This document shows positions 7,874 to 16,702 of a stretch of DNA of 64,000 bases, one piece after another. A model generated the notes under the pieces. That model was not told the origin of the DNA, did not search any database, and saw only the letters and a program-made list of their open reading frames with translations. This DNA comes from CAWUKT01 sp963923035. Its GTDB lineage: Bacteria > Bacteroidota > Bacteroidia > J057 > JADKCL01. The DNA lies in contig CAWUKT010000003.1 of NCBI GenBank assembly GCA_963923035.1, positions 62,001 to 126,000 on the forward strand, given 5' to 3'. Position 1 is the stretch's first letter; every line of letters starts with the position of its first letter. The translations under genes were made by a program, and so were the position numbers.

Positions 7874-9238
7874 ATGAAGACCTTTAGTGTTGATATGCCG
7901 ATGGAGCTGGGAAGCCAGGCCCGCGGTTTGGAAAGTAAAATCAAGGATGGAAGTGCGGTGATTGGAGTAGTAGGATTGGGGTACGTCGGGCTTCCCATTG
8001 CACTGGAGTACGCGAAAAAAGGATTCTCAGTAATTGGGGTAGATGTGTCGGCAGAAAAAGTAGACCTGCTGAACCGGGGGGAAAATTACAACGAAGACCT
8101 GAGCGACAGCGAGATTGCCGAAGTGTCCGGAAATGGCACCCTGCGCGCCACCACTGATTTTTCCGCGCTCAAAGATACCCACGTCATCTTCATTGCGGTT
8201 CCGACTCCCTTCAACGAAAACAAAGACCCGGACCTCAGCTATATCCTCTCCTCCGGTGAAGCCGTCAGCCAGCACCTTCAGCCCGGCCAATTGGTCATTC
8301 TGAAGAGCACAACCTTTCCCGGAACGACGGAAGAATACCTCCTTCCGATCCTCGAGAAGAGCGGCCTGAAGACCGGAACCGATTATTTCCTGGCCTTCTC
8401 CCCCGAGCGCGTCGATCCAGGGAACAAGGTCTTCCACACCGGCAATACCCCCATCGTGGTCGGCGGTGTGGGCGAAGAAAGTACCTTCCTGGCTTCGCTC
8501 GCCAACCACGAGATCATCGACAACGTCTACATGGTGACCAACTGCAAGATTGCCGAGTTGGAGAAGTTGCTGGAAAACATCTTCCGCAGTGTCAACATCG
8601 CCCTCGTAAATGAGCTGGCCCTGTTGTGTGAGCGGATGGACGGCATCGACATGTGGGAAGTCATCGAGGCGGCCTCTACGAAGCCCTTTGGCTTCATGAA
8701 GTTCACCCCCGGACCGGGCATCGGCGGGCACTGCATCCCGATCGACCCGTATTACCTGAGTTGGCTGGCGCGGGCCTACGATTTCGAGACCCGCTTCATC
8801 ACCCTCTCGGCCAATACGAATGAGTCCATGCCGTACCATGTGGCCACCAAGGTGATCCGGGCCATTGCCGAGCAACCGATTGCCCTCAAGGACAGCAAGG
8901 TCCTGATCCTCGGCGCGGCCTTCAAGCCGAATGTCAAGGATACCCGCCACAGCCCCAGCGAGCCCATCATCGAGCACCTCGTGGAAATGGGCGTGGGCCA
9001 CATCGACATCACCGACCCTTGGGTCGATTCCTACCGGGCCGGCGGCGTAACCTACCCGTCCGTCCCGGTCAGCGATGAAATGCTGGCCAGCTACAACTGT
9101 GTCGTCGTCGTCACCAACCACGACCTCTTTGACGCCCAGCAAATCGCCACCCACAGCCGCGCCGTGGTCGATACCCGGAACATGCTCAAGGGCATTGAGG
9201 ACCGGGACCACATCGTGCTCCTCGGCAGCAGCCTCTGA
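7874..9238 (+). CDS. Nucleotide-sugar dehydrogenase (UDP-GlcNAc/UDP-ManNAc 6-dehydrogenase type)
   Basis: Oxidises a UDP-sugar at C6 with NAD+, giving a uronic acid donor for surface polysaccharide. The 454-residue protein has the NAD-binding Rossmann motif GVVGLGYVGLP at residues 31-41, the central dimerisation domain, and the catalytic cysteine at 287 in GPGIGGHCIPIDPYYL. GGHCIPIDP is typical of the WbpA/WecC (N-acetylated sugar) branch rather than UDP-glucose dehydrogenases, so UDP-GlcNAc or UDP-ManNAc is the likelier substrate (inference). The C-terminal UDP-binding domain contains ILGAAFKPNVKDTRHSPS. No other polysaccharide genes flank it. A strong terminator follows. Confidence 0.9.
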   Translation: MKTFSVDMPMELGSQARGLESKIKDGSAVIGVVGLGYVGLPIALEYAKKGFSVIGVDVSAEKVDLLNRGENYNEDLSDSEIAEVSGNGTLRATTDFSALKDTHVIFIAVPTPFNENKDPDLSYILSSGEAVSQHLQPGQLVILKSTTFPGTTEEYLLPILEKSGLKTGTDYFLAFSPERVDPGNKVFHTGNTPIVVGGVGEESTFLASLANHEIIDNVYMVTNCKIAELEKLLENIFRSVNIALVNELALLCERMDGIDMWEVIEAASTKPFGFMKFTPGPGIGGHCIPIDPYYLSWLARAYDFETRFITLSANTNESMPYHVATKVIRAIAEQPIALKDSKVLILGAAFKPNVKDTRHSPSEPIIEHLVEMGVGHIDITDPWVDSYRAGGVTYPSVPVSDEMLASYNCVVVVTNHDLFDAQQIATHSRAVVDTRNMLKGIEDRDHIVLLGSSL

Positions 9239-9247
9239 ACATCTCCG

Positions 9248-9297
9248 ATTTTGGCCGGCCAGGAACCCTTTTCGTAACCCTGCCGGCCAAAATTTTA
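9248..9297 (+). terminator. Rho-independent terminator after the nucleotide-sugar dehydrogenase gene
   Basis: ATTTTGGCCGGC (9248-9259) pairs with GCCGGCCAAAAT (9282-9293) over 12 bp; the loop contains CAGG and CCTG, which could extend the stem with a bulge. TTTT follows at 9293-9296. On the minus strand the same hairpin is also followed by a T run. Confidence 0.7.
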
Positions 9298-9387
9298 CCC
9301 CTTCGTCACCTTAGTTTCATCCAACGACAACCCTCCGCAGAAAGGGGAACGGTAACTTTGTGAGAACCTAACTCACCTGTTGCCGAG

Positions 9388-11271
9388 ATGGCCAAATACA
9401 CTTGGTTTCTCCTTGCCATCCTGCTCTGCCTGGGCCACCTGTACCGGTCGGTCACCCTCTCCCTCACCCTTCCGATTGAAGCCGCCACCACCCGGATTGA
9501 TCTGGCTGCCGACCGCGCACCATTTTACCACGGTGTCGCTTCGGGAGATCCCCTCTCCGACCGGGTCATCCTCTGGACCCGGGTGACCCCCGACAGCGCC
9601 GGCCCGGTTCCCGTCCAATGGGAAATGGCCCTGGACCCTGGCTTCACAACCACCCTTCGCCGGGGACATTTTCGGACAGATGAGTCCCGTGACTATACCG
9701 TCAAGGTCGATGTAACAAACCTCCAACCCGATCAATGGTACTACTTCCGCTTCCGGGCCTTGGGCCGCTACTCTATGGTCGGCCGGACCCGGACGACTCC
9801 CACCGATGCGGTGGACCAGTTACGCTTTGGCGTGGTCTCCTGCTCCAATTTCCAGTCCGGCTACTTCAACGCCTACCGCCAATTGGCGAACCGCAACGAC
9901 CTCGACGCCATCGTCCACCTGGGCGATTATATCTACGAGTACGAACTGGGCGGCTACGGTTACCAGGCCGGTATTCACCGGGAACATACGCCGACCACCG
10001 ACCTCATTACCCTCGACAATTACCGCCTCCGCTATTCGCAATACCACCTGGACCCCGATTTGATCCGGGCCCACCAACAGTATCCGTGGATCATCATCTG
10101 GGACGATCACGAGACCGCTGACGACGCCTGGATGGGAGGAGCGGCCAACCATACTGCTGGGGACGGAAACTGGGAGAACCGCAAGCAAGCAGCTACCCGG
10201 GCCTTTCTGGAATGGTTACCGGTACGCTTGCCGGAACCCAACCGGCCGGAGCGGATTTACCGGATCATGGATTGGGGTCCACTGGCCGAATGGGTCATGC
10301 TGGACACCCGCCTGGAGGGACGCGATGCCCAATTGGGAGCGACTGATCCGGCGCTGGCGGATACCTGCCGGCGATTGATGAGTGAAGAGCAATGGAAATG
10401 GATCGAGGGGGAATTGGCGGATAGCCTGGCACCAGCCTGGAGCCTCATCGGTCAGCAGGTCATGCTGGCCCCGCTGGAAATTGCCGGACTGCCCCTCAAT
10501 ACCGACCAGTGGGATGGCTACCCCGCTGAGCGGGAACGCATGTACCGCACCATGGCCGCCCATCCGGAACGCAATTTCGTGGTGCTGACCGGGGATTTCC
10601 ATTCTTCCTGGGCCAACGACCTGCCCCATGATCCCGCCCAAACTGGCTATGCTTCTTACGGCGTTGAGTTTGTGACCCCAAGTGTGACCTCACCGGGGGG
10701 AAACTACTGGTTTGGGGAAGCCGTGGCCCAATTTGAAAATCCGCATTGCCGCTATGTGGACCTGACCCAGCACGGCTATGTCGTGCTGGACGTGCAGCCC
10801 CACCGTGTCCAGGCCGATTATTTCTTTACCGACGATATCCTCTCCCGCAATGACTTCGTAACCTGGGGGACCTCCTGGCAAGTCTGTCCGGGAGACCGCC
10901 ATTTGCTCCCCGCGGTGGGCCCCAACCCACCGCGGAAGCAACTTCCAGCTCCGGCCCCGGAGATGGCCCCTCAATTGCCGAATGGGCAAGAGGCCGAAGG
11001 CGCCCCTCCATTCATCGTTTTGGGGGCCTACAGCAGTCCCATCCAGGACCGCATTGTCTTCGAGTATTTTTTGCATTCCCCCATCGAAATCACCCTCGAA
11101 CTGCTGGATCCGGGGGGTGAATGTCAGATTCGCCACAATTGGCTGAATCTATCGGCAGGATTGCAGTACGGGGCCCTGGACATTGCTGATTTTGATCCGG
11201 GTACATATACCGTTCAGGTGGAGGCCGGGGGCAAAAAATTCCGACAGGAAGTGAAGAAGGTAGATGTATAG
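9388..11271 (+). CDS. PhoD-family metallophosphatase with C-terminal T9SS sorting domain
   Basis: An exported 627-residue alkaline phosphatase D-like enzyme. After a Sec-type signal (about 1-33, no twin arginine) comes the N-terminal PhoD domain (FYHGVASGDPLSDRVILWTR). The metallophosphatase core shows metal-ligand motifs: GVVSCSNFQSGYFNAY, HLGDYIYEYE, WDDHETADDAW and TGDFHSSWAND. From about residue 550 a separate beta-sandwich resembles a type A sorting domain (YSSPIQDRIVFEY, LSAGLQYGALDI, GTYTVQVEAGG). PhoD enzymes release phosphate from phosphodiesters; this one probably acts at the cell surface via T9SS rather than by the Tat route common for PhoD. Confidence 0.85.
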   Translation: MAKYTWFLLAILLCLGHLYRSVTLSLTLPIEAATTRIDLAADRAPFYHGVASGDPLSDRVILWTRVTPDSAGPVPVQWEMALDPGFTTTLRRGHFRTDESRDYTVKVDVTNLQPDQWYYFRFRALGRYSMVGRTRTTPTDAVDQLRFGVVSCSNFQSGYFNAYRQLANRNDLDAIVHLGDYIYEYELGGYGYQAGIHREHTPTTDLITLDNYRLRYSQYHLDPDLIRAHQQYPWIIIWDDHETADDAWMGGAANHTAGDGNWENRKQAATRAFLEWLPVRLPEPNRPERIYRIMDWGPLAEWVMLDTRLEGRDAQLGATDPALADTCRRLMSEEQWKWIEGELADSLAPAWSLIGQQVMLAPLEIAGLPLNTDQWDGYPAERERMYRTMAAHPERNFVVLTGDFHSSWANDLPHDPAQTGYASYGVEFVTPSVTSPGGNYWFGEAVAQFENPHCRYVDLTQHGYVVLDVQPHRVQADYFFTDDILSRNDFVTWGTSWQVCPGDRHLLPAVGPNPPRKQLPAPAPEMAPQLPNGQEAEGAPPFIVLGAYSSPIQDRIVFEYFLHSPIEITLELLDPGGECQIRHNWLNLSAGLQYGALDIADFDPGTYTVQVEAGGKKFRQEVKKVDV

Positions 11272-11323
11272 GGTGGAATCCTAAAATGCCTCTTTCCCAG
11301 CCAGAAAATCCCTAAATTCCCCT

Positions 11324-12337
11324 ATGCGATACCTTCTGATGACCGTCCTGCTGGGATGGAGTTCCCTCCTGTTTGCCCAGTACCCTTCCATGAAAAACGT
11401 CCACTTTGGCCAGGTGGACATGGAGGACCTGGTGGTGGACTACGCCCTCTTCGGGGATACCACCCAGCAATTGCCCCTGATGCTGTACTGCACGGGATCA
11501 TTGCCCTATCCCCTCTTCATCAGCCAAGGTGCCGATACCTATTCCACCCTGCCCTTCAGTTTCCCCAACTATGCCCAGCGCTGCCATATCCTCGTGGTCT
11601 CCAAGCCGGGCATCCCCCTCGTGGCCGAAGCCAGCCAACTGAACGAGCAACAGTTGTTCATCGATCCCTCCACGGGCAAGCCTCCACGCGCCTATCTGGA
11701 CCGCAACCACCTGGAATACATGACCGAACTGAACCTGATCGCCATCGAAACCGTCGCCCAGAGTCCCTGGGTCGCGGAAGAACCAATGTTGGTTTCCGGG
11801 CACTCGGCCGGGGCCCGTGTCGCCACCATGGTCATGCGCAATACCTCCATTGCCACCCATCTCGGCTATATGAGTTGCGAGCCGACGGGACGGTTCTACG
11901 AAATGCTACGGCTCAGCGCCCAGTCAAAAGAGCGCCCAGACCGGGCCGTCATGGATCAATTGGCCTATTGGAAGGAGATCATTCAGGACCCGGAAGGCGG
12001 CCAGGACCTGCCCGATCCCCATTTCACGACCTTCACCAATTCCCTGAACATGATCGGGGAGCTATTCGAATTGGAGCGTCCGATCTGGGCAGCCTACGGC
12101 ACCGCCGATGTCAAGACGGAGGGCATGCTGGCCATCCCTTACGAATTCATCCGGGCCGGCAAGGAAAACCTCACTTTTGTGCCCTACGCCCACGGCGACC
12201 ACAGCTTCTTTGAGGTGGGGGAAAATGGCCAACCCAATTACAATGCCTACCACTTCGAACACGTCTTTCAGGACATGTTGGCTTGGTGGTTAGAGGGAAA
12301 AACAGAGTTTGAGACGGACCTTTCGCAACGGAAATAG
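11324..12337 (+). CDS. Exported alpha/beta-hydrolase of unknown substrate
   Basis: A 337-residue protein with a cleavable signal peptide (MRYLLMTVLLGWSSLLFAQ). The alpha/beta-hydrolase nucleophile elbow GHSAGA is near residue 164, and a histidine in YAHGDHSFFE near residue 291 suits the catalytic base. The oxyanion region may involve LMLYCTGSLPYPL. It resembles secreted esterase/peptidase-like hydrolases, but the substrate cannot be inferred. It lies 52 nt after the PhoD-like gene on the same strand, so the two could be co-transcribed. It ends the left core block; the next 626 bases are gene-free. Confidence 0.75.
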   Translation: MRYLLMTVLLGWSSLLFAQYPSMKNVHFGQVDMEDLVVDYALFGDTTQQLPLMLYCTGSLPYPLFISQGADTYSTLPFSFPNYAQRCHILVVSKPGIPLVAEASQLNEQQLFIDPSTGKPPRAYLDRNHLEYMTELNLIAIETVAQSPWVAEEPMLVSGHSAGARVATMVMRNTSIATHLGYMSCEPTGRFYEMLRLSAQSKERPDRAVMDQLAYWKEIIQDPEGGQDLPDPHFTTFTNSLNMIGELFELERPIWAAYGTADVKTEGMLAIPYEFIRAGKENLTFVPYAHGDHSFFEVGENGQPNYNAYHFEHVFQDMLAWWLEGKTEFETDLSQRK

Positions 12338-12963
12338 TCCTTGTCCCGGAATGGTCTCCATCCTGCTCTTTCCAGCCCCAAATCCGGCCGCGCGGAATAT
12401 TCTGCGAAATAGCTCCCAGACAGAAGGATTGGGCTGGATAAAAAACAATCTCCAAATATTCCTAGGAGGTCCTGGCTCGTAGGTAAGGCGACACATGGTA
12501 GTTGCTTGTTTTTGAGCGCCTTACATATCCGATTTCAATTCTCTCTAGCTTAATTCTAAGTGTGGAAAAGCACAATTCCCGAAAAACTGGCATGGCTTTA
12601 CATTTTTGGGAACTGTTTGCTGGATTGGACAGGCTGCATTCTACTCCAGACAAACTCGCTTGACGGATCTCCCCCCAAGGGCCCCCACCATTTCCTAAGC
12701 ATTTGGCCCTTCTTCTATCTATCCCCCCACCATCTCATCCATCTTATTTGTCAGAGCTAGTTCAGGAGTTATTCTTCTGGCCCCAAGCAATCCAATTACC
12801 AGTCTGAGTTGAGTGGGGATAAAGCCAAAAGTTCTCCTTCAATATATGTGTGGAGTTTGAGGATGATGACGACTTCCGAATAGAGTTCTTTTTTCAGTCA
12901 ACAGAGAAGGCGTTTCAAAAGGGAATGATTCAGAAGAAGGACCGATCTAAATGCTCGTCTCTC
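12338..12963. other. Gene-free stretch, 626 bp, at the left border of the accessory block
   Basis: No convincing reading frame on either strand. The only structure seen is a perfect 8-bp inverted repeat, GTAAGGCG (12483-12490) and CGCCTTAC (12517-12524), with a 26-nt spacer. Base composition is lower in G+C than the genes to the left. Confidence 0.6.
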
Positions 12964-13380
12964 TCAATGGATCACATCAGCAATTTTCCACTCCCCGTCC
13001 ACCTCTTCTACCTTAACCTGCACACAATGCTTACCCTGCCCAGCCCCCAAGTCCATGCACACTTGAAACACCTCGGAATCACCATCACTGGGCGTCACCT
13101 GAAGCGTTGAGGCTATCTTCTTGTCCACATCCTGCAAGTCCAGAATGGGATCGGCGTCTGGTTCGGAGTTTTGCAACCGCTCCCGAAAGTCCTCGGTGCA
13201 ATGGGCCGCGATCAAGGCGTCCAGCTGGGCCATGTCTGGAGGAAACTGGCTGGCGGCTTTGATGTACTGGACATAGAACTCCCGAACGGCCTCTTGGGCG
13301 GAGGAGTTGGTAGACGAAGAGCAGGATACCGTCAGAGAGAGGCTGGTTAAAATGATCAATGAGAAAATTGAGTTTTTCAT
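12964..13380 (-). CDS. DUF3828-like lipoprotein, candidate immunity protein
   Basis: From ATG 13380 the product is 138 residues with a lipoprotein signal peptide (MKNSIFSLIILTSLSLTVSC; lipid-accepting cysteine at residue 20). The mature part begins with EAVREFYVQYIKAASQ and ends with CVQVKVEEVDGEWKIADV, a layout like the DUF3828/NTF2-like periplasmic proteins. The frame extends to 13476, but that N-terminus has no signal. The start lies 5 nt after the stop of the amidase-like gene, so the two are almost certainly co-translated. A periplasm-facing lipoprotein directly after a peptidoglycan-hydrolase toxin is the expected arrangement for self-protection (inference). Confidence 0.75.
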   Translation of the reverse strand: MKNSIFSLIILTSLSLTVSCSSSTNSSAQEAVREFYVQYIKAASQFPPDMAQLDALIAAHCTEDFRERLQNSEPDADPILDLQDVDKKIASTLQVTPSDGDSEVFQVCMDLGAGQGKHCVQVKVEEVDGEWKIADVIH

Positions 13381-13385
13381 AGTGG

Positions 13386-14210
13386 TCAAGGCATTCGGTA
13401 AATGACAAAAGAGGGCTGGGTGCTGCGGTAGGCGCTTCCGGGCCAGAAATCGCGCTGGTGGAAATCGGAAACCCACTGGCTGCCGTTGAACATCTGGATA
13501 TGTCCGTGACGGTGGCCGGGAAAATTCGAGATTACGGCAATGTCGCCTTCCTGGTAGCTTCCAGGGGCTACCTGCACAAAGCCGAATTGCTCCAGATAGC
13601 CTTTGTAAAGATAGGCAGAAACGGGGTTGCCTGGGGTCTTGATTCCCCCCGCGTTAATGGCCTTGCGGACGTATCGGGCGCAGTAGCCAGTGGATTTTGC
13701 ATGGGCATTTCCGTTGAGGGCGGCCACGGCTTTGGGAATGCTCCAGGTGCTATTGCTGGCGGGAGCTTTCAGATGGCTTTTTTCAGTGAGTTTCTTTTCA
13801 GCCTCCTTTTTTCCAATCCCTTTCTTTGTGAACCACCCCGCAACAATTTCCTTTCCCTGCAATTCCCGAATGGCACCAAGTGTTTTGCCTCCCGGATCAA
13901 TCCGCCCGTCAGGCCGGGAAAATCCCAGGACTTCCCTCTGGTAGCGTTCAATCAGAGGACCGTTGACCAAAGGGTTGACGATCTGGATAACCAAGGCGGC
14001 GGGGGCTCCATGCTGGTGCAGAAATTTGCCCAATACCTGTAAGTCTTCGGGGCGGATGTCTCCACCCCGGCCCACGGTGCTTTTGATCAGTCCGCTCCCG
14101 GCGGTCAGGTCGGTTGAGGGCGGGGCCATTGATCGCCCTGGCTGCTGGTGACGCATACTCCGATCAAGGCCGGAATTTGAATTTTCTCGTGTTTGAACTA
14201 GGCTTTTCAT
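13386..14210 (-). CDS. Peptidoglycan-amidase-like effector (binding module + CHAP/NlpC-type domain)
   Basis: Up to 274 residues, without signal peptide. The N-terminal half (STVGRGGDIRPEDLQVLGKF ... RPDGRIDPGGKTL) matches the 'SVGxGGxNRPEDV ... DGRVDPGGxT' module known from peptidoglycan-targeting effectors. A lysine-rich linker follows. The C-terminal domain has a CHAP/NlpC-like cysteine in STGYCARYVRKAI and a histidine in GHRHGHIQMFNG, followed by WVSDFHQRDFWPGSAYR, a pattern of amidase effectors delivered between cells. It probably cleaves peptidoglycan peptides in a target cell. An alternative ATG at 14156 (256 residues) avoids overlap with the small upstream ORF. The adjacent lipoprotein is the candidate immunity gene. 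No secretion apparatus is nearby. Confidence 0.75.
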   Translation of the reverse strand: MKSLVQTRENSNSGLDRSMRHQQPGRSMAPPSTDLTAGSGLIKSTVGRGGDIRPEDLQVLGKFLHQHGAPAALVIQIVNPLVNGPLIERYQREVLGFSRPDGRIDPGGKTLGAIRELQGKEIVAGWFTKKGIGKKEAEKKLTEKSHLKAPASNSTWSIPKAVAALNGNAHAKSTGYCARYVRKAINAGGIKTPGNPVSAYLYKGYLEQFGFVQVAPGSYQEGDIAVISNFPGHRHGHIQMFNGSQWVSDFHQRDFWPGSAYRSTQPSFVIYRMP

Positions 14211-14313
14211 GGGTAATAATGTTTTGAATGAAAATCTTTCTGGGCTGTGGTTCGGTCAGTCGTTCAAAGAGTTTGATTTCCTGCTGCGTGGGGAGTCTCT
14301 TTCCACGTTTCAT
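14164..14313 (-). CDS. Possible 49-residue protein upstream of the amidase-like gene
   Basis: An open frame from ATG 14313 (an in-frame upstream start exists at 14355) encodes a basic peptide beginning MKRGKRLPTQQEIKLFERL. Its stop lies 7 nt before ATG 14156 of the amidase-like gene, so the two would abut if that start is used. Amino-acid composition looks protein-like, but there is no family match and it may be chance. Confidence 0.25.
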   Translation of the reverse strand: MKRGKRLPTQQEIKLFERLTEPQPRKIFIQNIITHEKPSSNTRKFKFRP

Positions 14314-14355
14314 ACAGGCATAGCCTTTCCATCCCGGTCCGTTGGACCGCAGCAT

Positions 14356-14942
14356 ATCCTTTCATTGCTCTGCTTTTTGGGTTGGCGACTCTTTAGGAGT
14401 CGCTTAATCAACACTGGTTTGCCGCTGGTTGGGAATGGAGGATTCCAGAGGTACACCCCGGATGCAGGATCGTCGGAAATACCGGATGTCTACGAAGGCG
14501 TTTTTCTCTTCGAATTGGTCAGGGGGCAAAAACGAAGAAAGGGCCGGAAATCGACAACAGAAGGGAATTGTGTTGACCAATAGTAGGCAATCTCAACTGA
14601 ACGCCCAAATCGGACGGTTGAACCGGGTCACTCCCAAAATCAGTCAACACCAAGAACCTAAAAGCTATCCGTACATGATCCTCAAGAAAGACGAACCGAA
14701 CGCTAGAATCCTGACATTCAAACTTTTTTTTCGGTGTCATCGAATGCAAAGGGCGGTGATTGCGGAGTGGTGCAAACGGTCCAAAGTGCTATATTACCAG
14801 CGGTTTAATTTTTAGTCAGTACTGCGAAAACACCGATTTACAGGGCCTTCCCAATGGGAAAGCGTTTGCTATTGGCCTTGTTCAGTTCGGTGGAGACGCG
14901 GCGCTCAACAGTTACGGCCTCCGGGCCACAACACGTACAGAG
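14356..14942. other. Gene-free stretch, about 590 bp
   Basis: Short frames on both strands do not look like proteins (poor composition, no recognisable motifs). No repeat or hairpin with a T run was seen. It presumably holds the promoters for the leftward amidase-like operon and the rightward 98-residue gene, but no exact TAnnTTTG box stood out. Confidence 0.5.
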
Positions 14943-15239
14943 ATGAAATTTAGAACACTCGTTGCGTTGGTTGCATTTGCAGCTTTCACTGGTAGCGTAC
15001 AGGCTCACCATTCCCTCCTTGCCCCGCAATCCACCGAATCCCAGGAGATTGATCCGCGCTTGCTGGACCAAATTGTCGAGGCGGTTTCTTGCCAAACTGG
15101 AATGTCTTGCTGTGAGGTGAGGGAGGCGTTTTATGAGGGGGAAATGGAGATTGAGAAGACGGCGGACGGGTATGTGGTCAGGGTTGCAAGTACCAATGGC
15201 GGAGGAATCTTGGATATTGTAATCGAAGATGAGCTTTAA
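14943..15239 (+). CDS. Small exported cysteine-containing protein of unknown function
   Basis: From ATG 14943 the product is 98 residues with a signal peptide (MKFRTLVALVAFAAFTGSVQA). The mature part is acidic, carries three cysteines close together (SCQTGMSCCEV, about residues 50-58) and ends in a beta-rich tail (DGYVVRVAST, GILDIVIEDE). The frame stays open upstream to 14760, but only this ATG gives an export signal. The CxxxxxCC spacing could form a disulphide or bind metal (speculative). Its stop overlaps the stop of the convergent gene by 4 bases. Confidence 0.6.
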   Translation: MKFRTLVALVAFAAFTGSVQAHHSLLAPQSTESQEIDPRLLDQIVEAVSCQTGMSCCEVREAFYEGEMEIEKTADGYVVRVASTNGGGILDIVIEDEL

Positions 15240-16702
15240 ATCGCGTCCATCAATCCATTGATCGTGTCAGAATCAGTTTGTTGGTTCCTCTCACATTGAA
15301 TCATTTTCTGACCTGTGATATAGGATAAATACCAAATCTCGAAGTCGAAAAACTTAATTTGCCGCTTTCCATTTGGAGAAGAGGCTATCTGTTCTTGTGC
15401 GGCTTTTACGAATTGATGGTTTGTCCAGGAAGGTGTTTCGTTTACAATCTTTGATAGGCATTTCAGAATAAACCGAGGGTATTCAGAATCAGTCTTGTAA
15501 ACGGCTCTTTTGACAGAGGGATATAGGTATTCCCATTCATCCCAAATTGTTCCATCTTCAAAAGCCAGAATCAATCTCATAATTTCTGGTTGCCACGATA
15601 AGAGGGGCGAAAACGATTTTGACCTCTTCAATAATTCGTGAAGAGCCCTTCTCGCAAAAAGAATATTTCTTTGCTTTAGCGCCGCCAAACAGCACATATA
15701 GAGTTTGAAGGAGTAGCGGCTTTCCAAATAAAGATTCTGGTTGGCTTGGAGCAGTTCAAATGAAGATTTCACGAAGGATTCGTCGATTCCCACAACCGCT
15801 GCGTCAATTGCTCTTGATGTCAACAGCTGCCTTTTCTGATTCTCTTCAGCCTTATTCTGAGTTGTCAAAGAGGATAGGAGGAAAAATAGCTTTTTGGCCT
15901 TTTCGAAATTCTCCAACCTTAGATTTGCAATCACAGAATGGGATAATTCCTTTGCATACTGAACAGGTCTCAAAACATTTTTCAGGTCGCCTAATTCATC
16001 CCCAATTCTGTCCTGCATAACATGGAATTGGCTTGGTTTCCCCTCCAGAAGAAGGATTATTGATTCTGCTTTTGACTTGTAATAGTATCCTAACTTATTC
16101 CGATCCTTGATTTTATCAATCTCCGCTCGTATTTCGAGAGCGGCCATTTCCCTTTGTTCCAGGTCAAGTCGCAATGAAGATTTGGCCTTTTTATAGGATC
16201 GAATCAAAGCCTGTGTCGAATCAATTTCTTCTTGAAAGTCATTCCAATCAATATTGGAGTCAGAATTCCATAAATCAAATTTGAAATCATCAACGATTTG
16301 GTCCCTATAATCAGCACAACCCTTAGATAAGAAGTGGTCTTCGCTGGTCCTTGCCAGAGCTACCGTTTCTTGAAAAAGATGCCGTGCGGCTTCAAAGGCT
16401 CCGATCTCAAATGCTGTTTGAACTTTTTCAAGGGGACTTCTTTTGTTGTCGTCATTGCTCAATCCTTCAATAAGTTTTTCAAGAAGGATTTTGCGGTAGT
16501 TGAAAAAGACATTTTTGGTCTTGAATAGTCCTGCTCTCAACTTTGCCTCTTCAGGAAGAGATTCCTTATCCAATCGTTGGTAGAGAAAATAATATTTAGG
16601 GAAGTTCCCTTTGGGATATTTCCTCTTTATCCAGCCCGAAAAAGCGGATTTCTGCTCCTCATTCAGAGAAATGATGATATTGTGGAGTTCTTCGGTAATC
16701 AT
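15236..16702 (-). CDS. Helical-repeat protein of unknown function, about 490 residues
   Basis: 488 residues, almost entirely predicted helical by eye, without signal peptide or membrane segments. The N-terminus (LNEEQKSAFSGWIKRKYPKG) recalls the N-terminus of the 465-residue protein at 37.8 kb (LTTEDYLRVDKWLDSPVFNH): both start with a short helical module about subunit-style 'work on a chunk' followed by a long TPR-like solenoid. I think they belong to one Bacteroidota family of unknown function, but the identity is low. Codon use is clearly A+T-rich compared with the core genes, suggesting acquisition by transfer. Confidence 0.7.
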   Translation of the reverse strand: MITEELHNIIISLNEEQKSAFSGWIKRKYPKGNFPKYYFLYQRLDKESLPEEAKLRAGLFKTKNVFFNYRKILLEKLIEGLSNDDNKRSPLEKVQTAFEIGAFEAARHLFQETVALARTSEDHFLSKGCADYRDQIVDDFKFDLWNSDSNIDWNDFQEEIDSTQALIRSYKKAKSSLRLDLEQREMAALEIRAEIDKIKDRNKLGYYYKSKAESIILLLEGKPSQFHVMQDRIGDELGDLKNVLRPVQYAKELSHSVIANLRLENFEKAKKLFFLLSSLTTQNKAEENQKRQLLTSRAIDAAVVGIDESFVKSSFELLQANQNLYLESRYSFKLYMCCLAALKQRNILFARRALHELLKRSKSFSPLLSWQPEIMRLILAFEDGTIWDEWEYLYPSVKRAVYKTDSEYPRFILKCLSKIVNETPSWTNHQFVKAAQEQIASSPNGKRQIKFFDFEIWYLSYITGQKMIQCERNQQTDSDTINGLMDAI

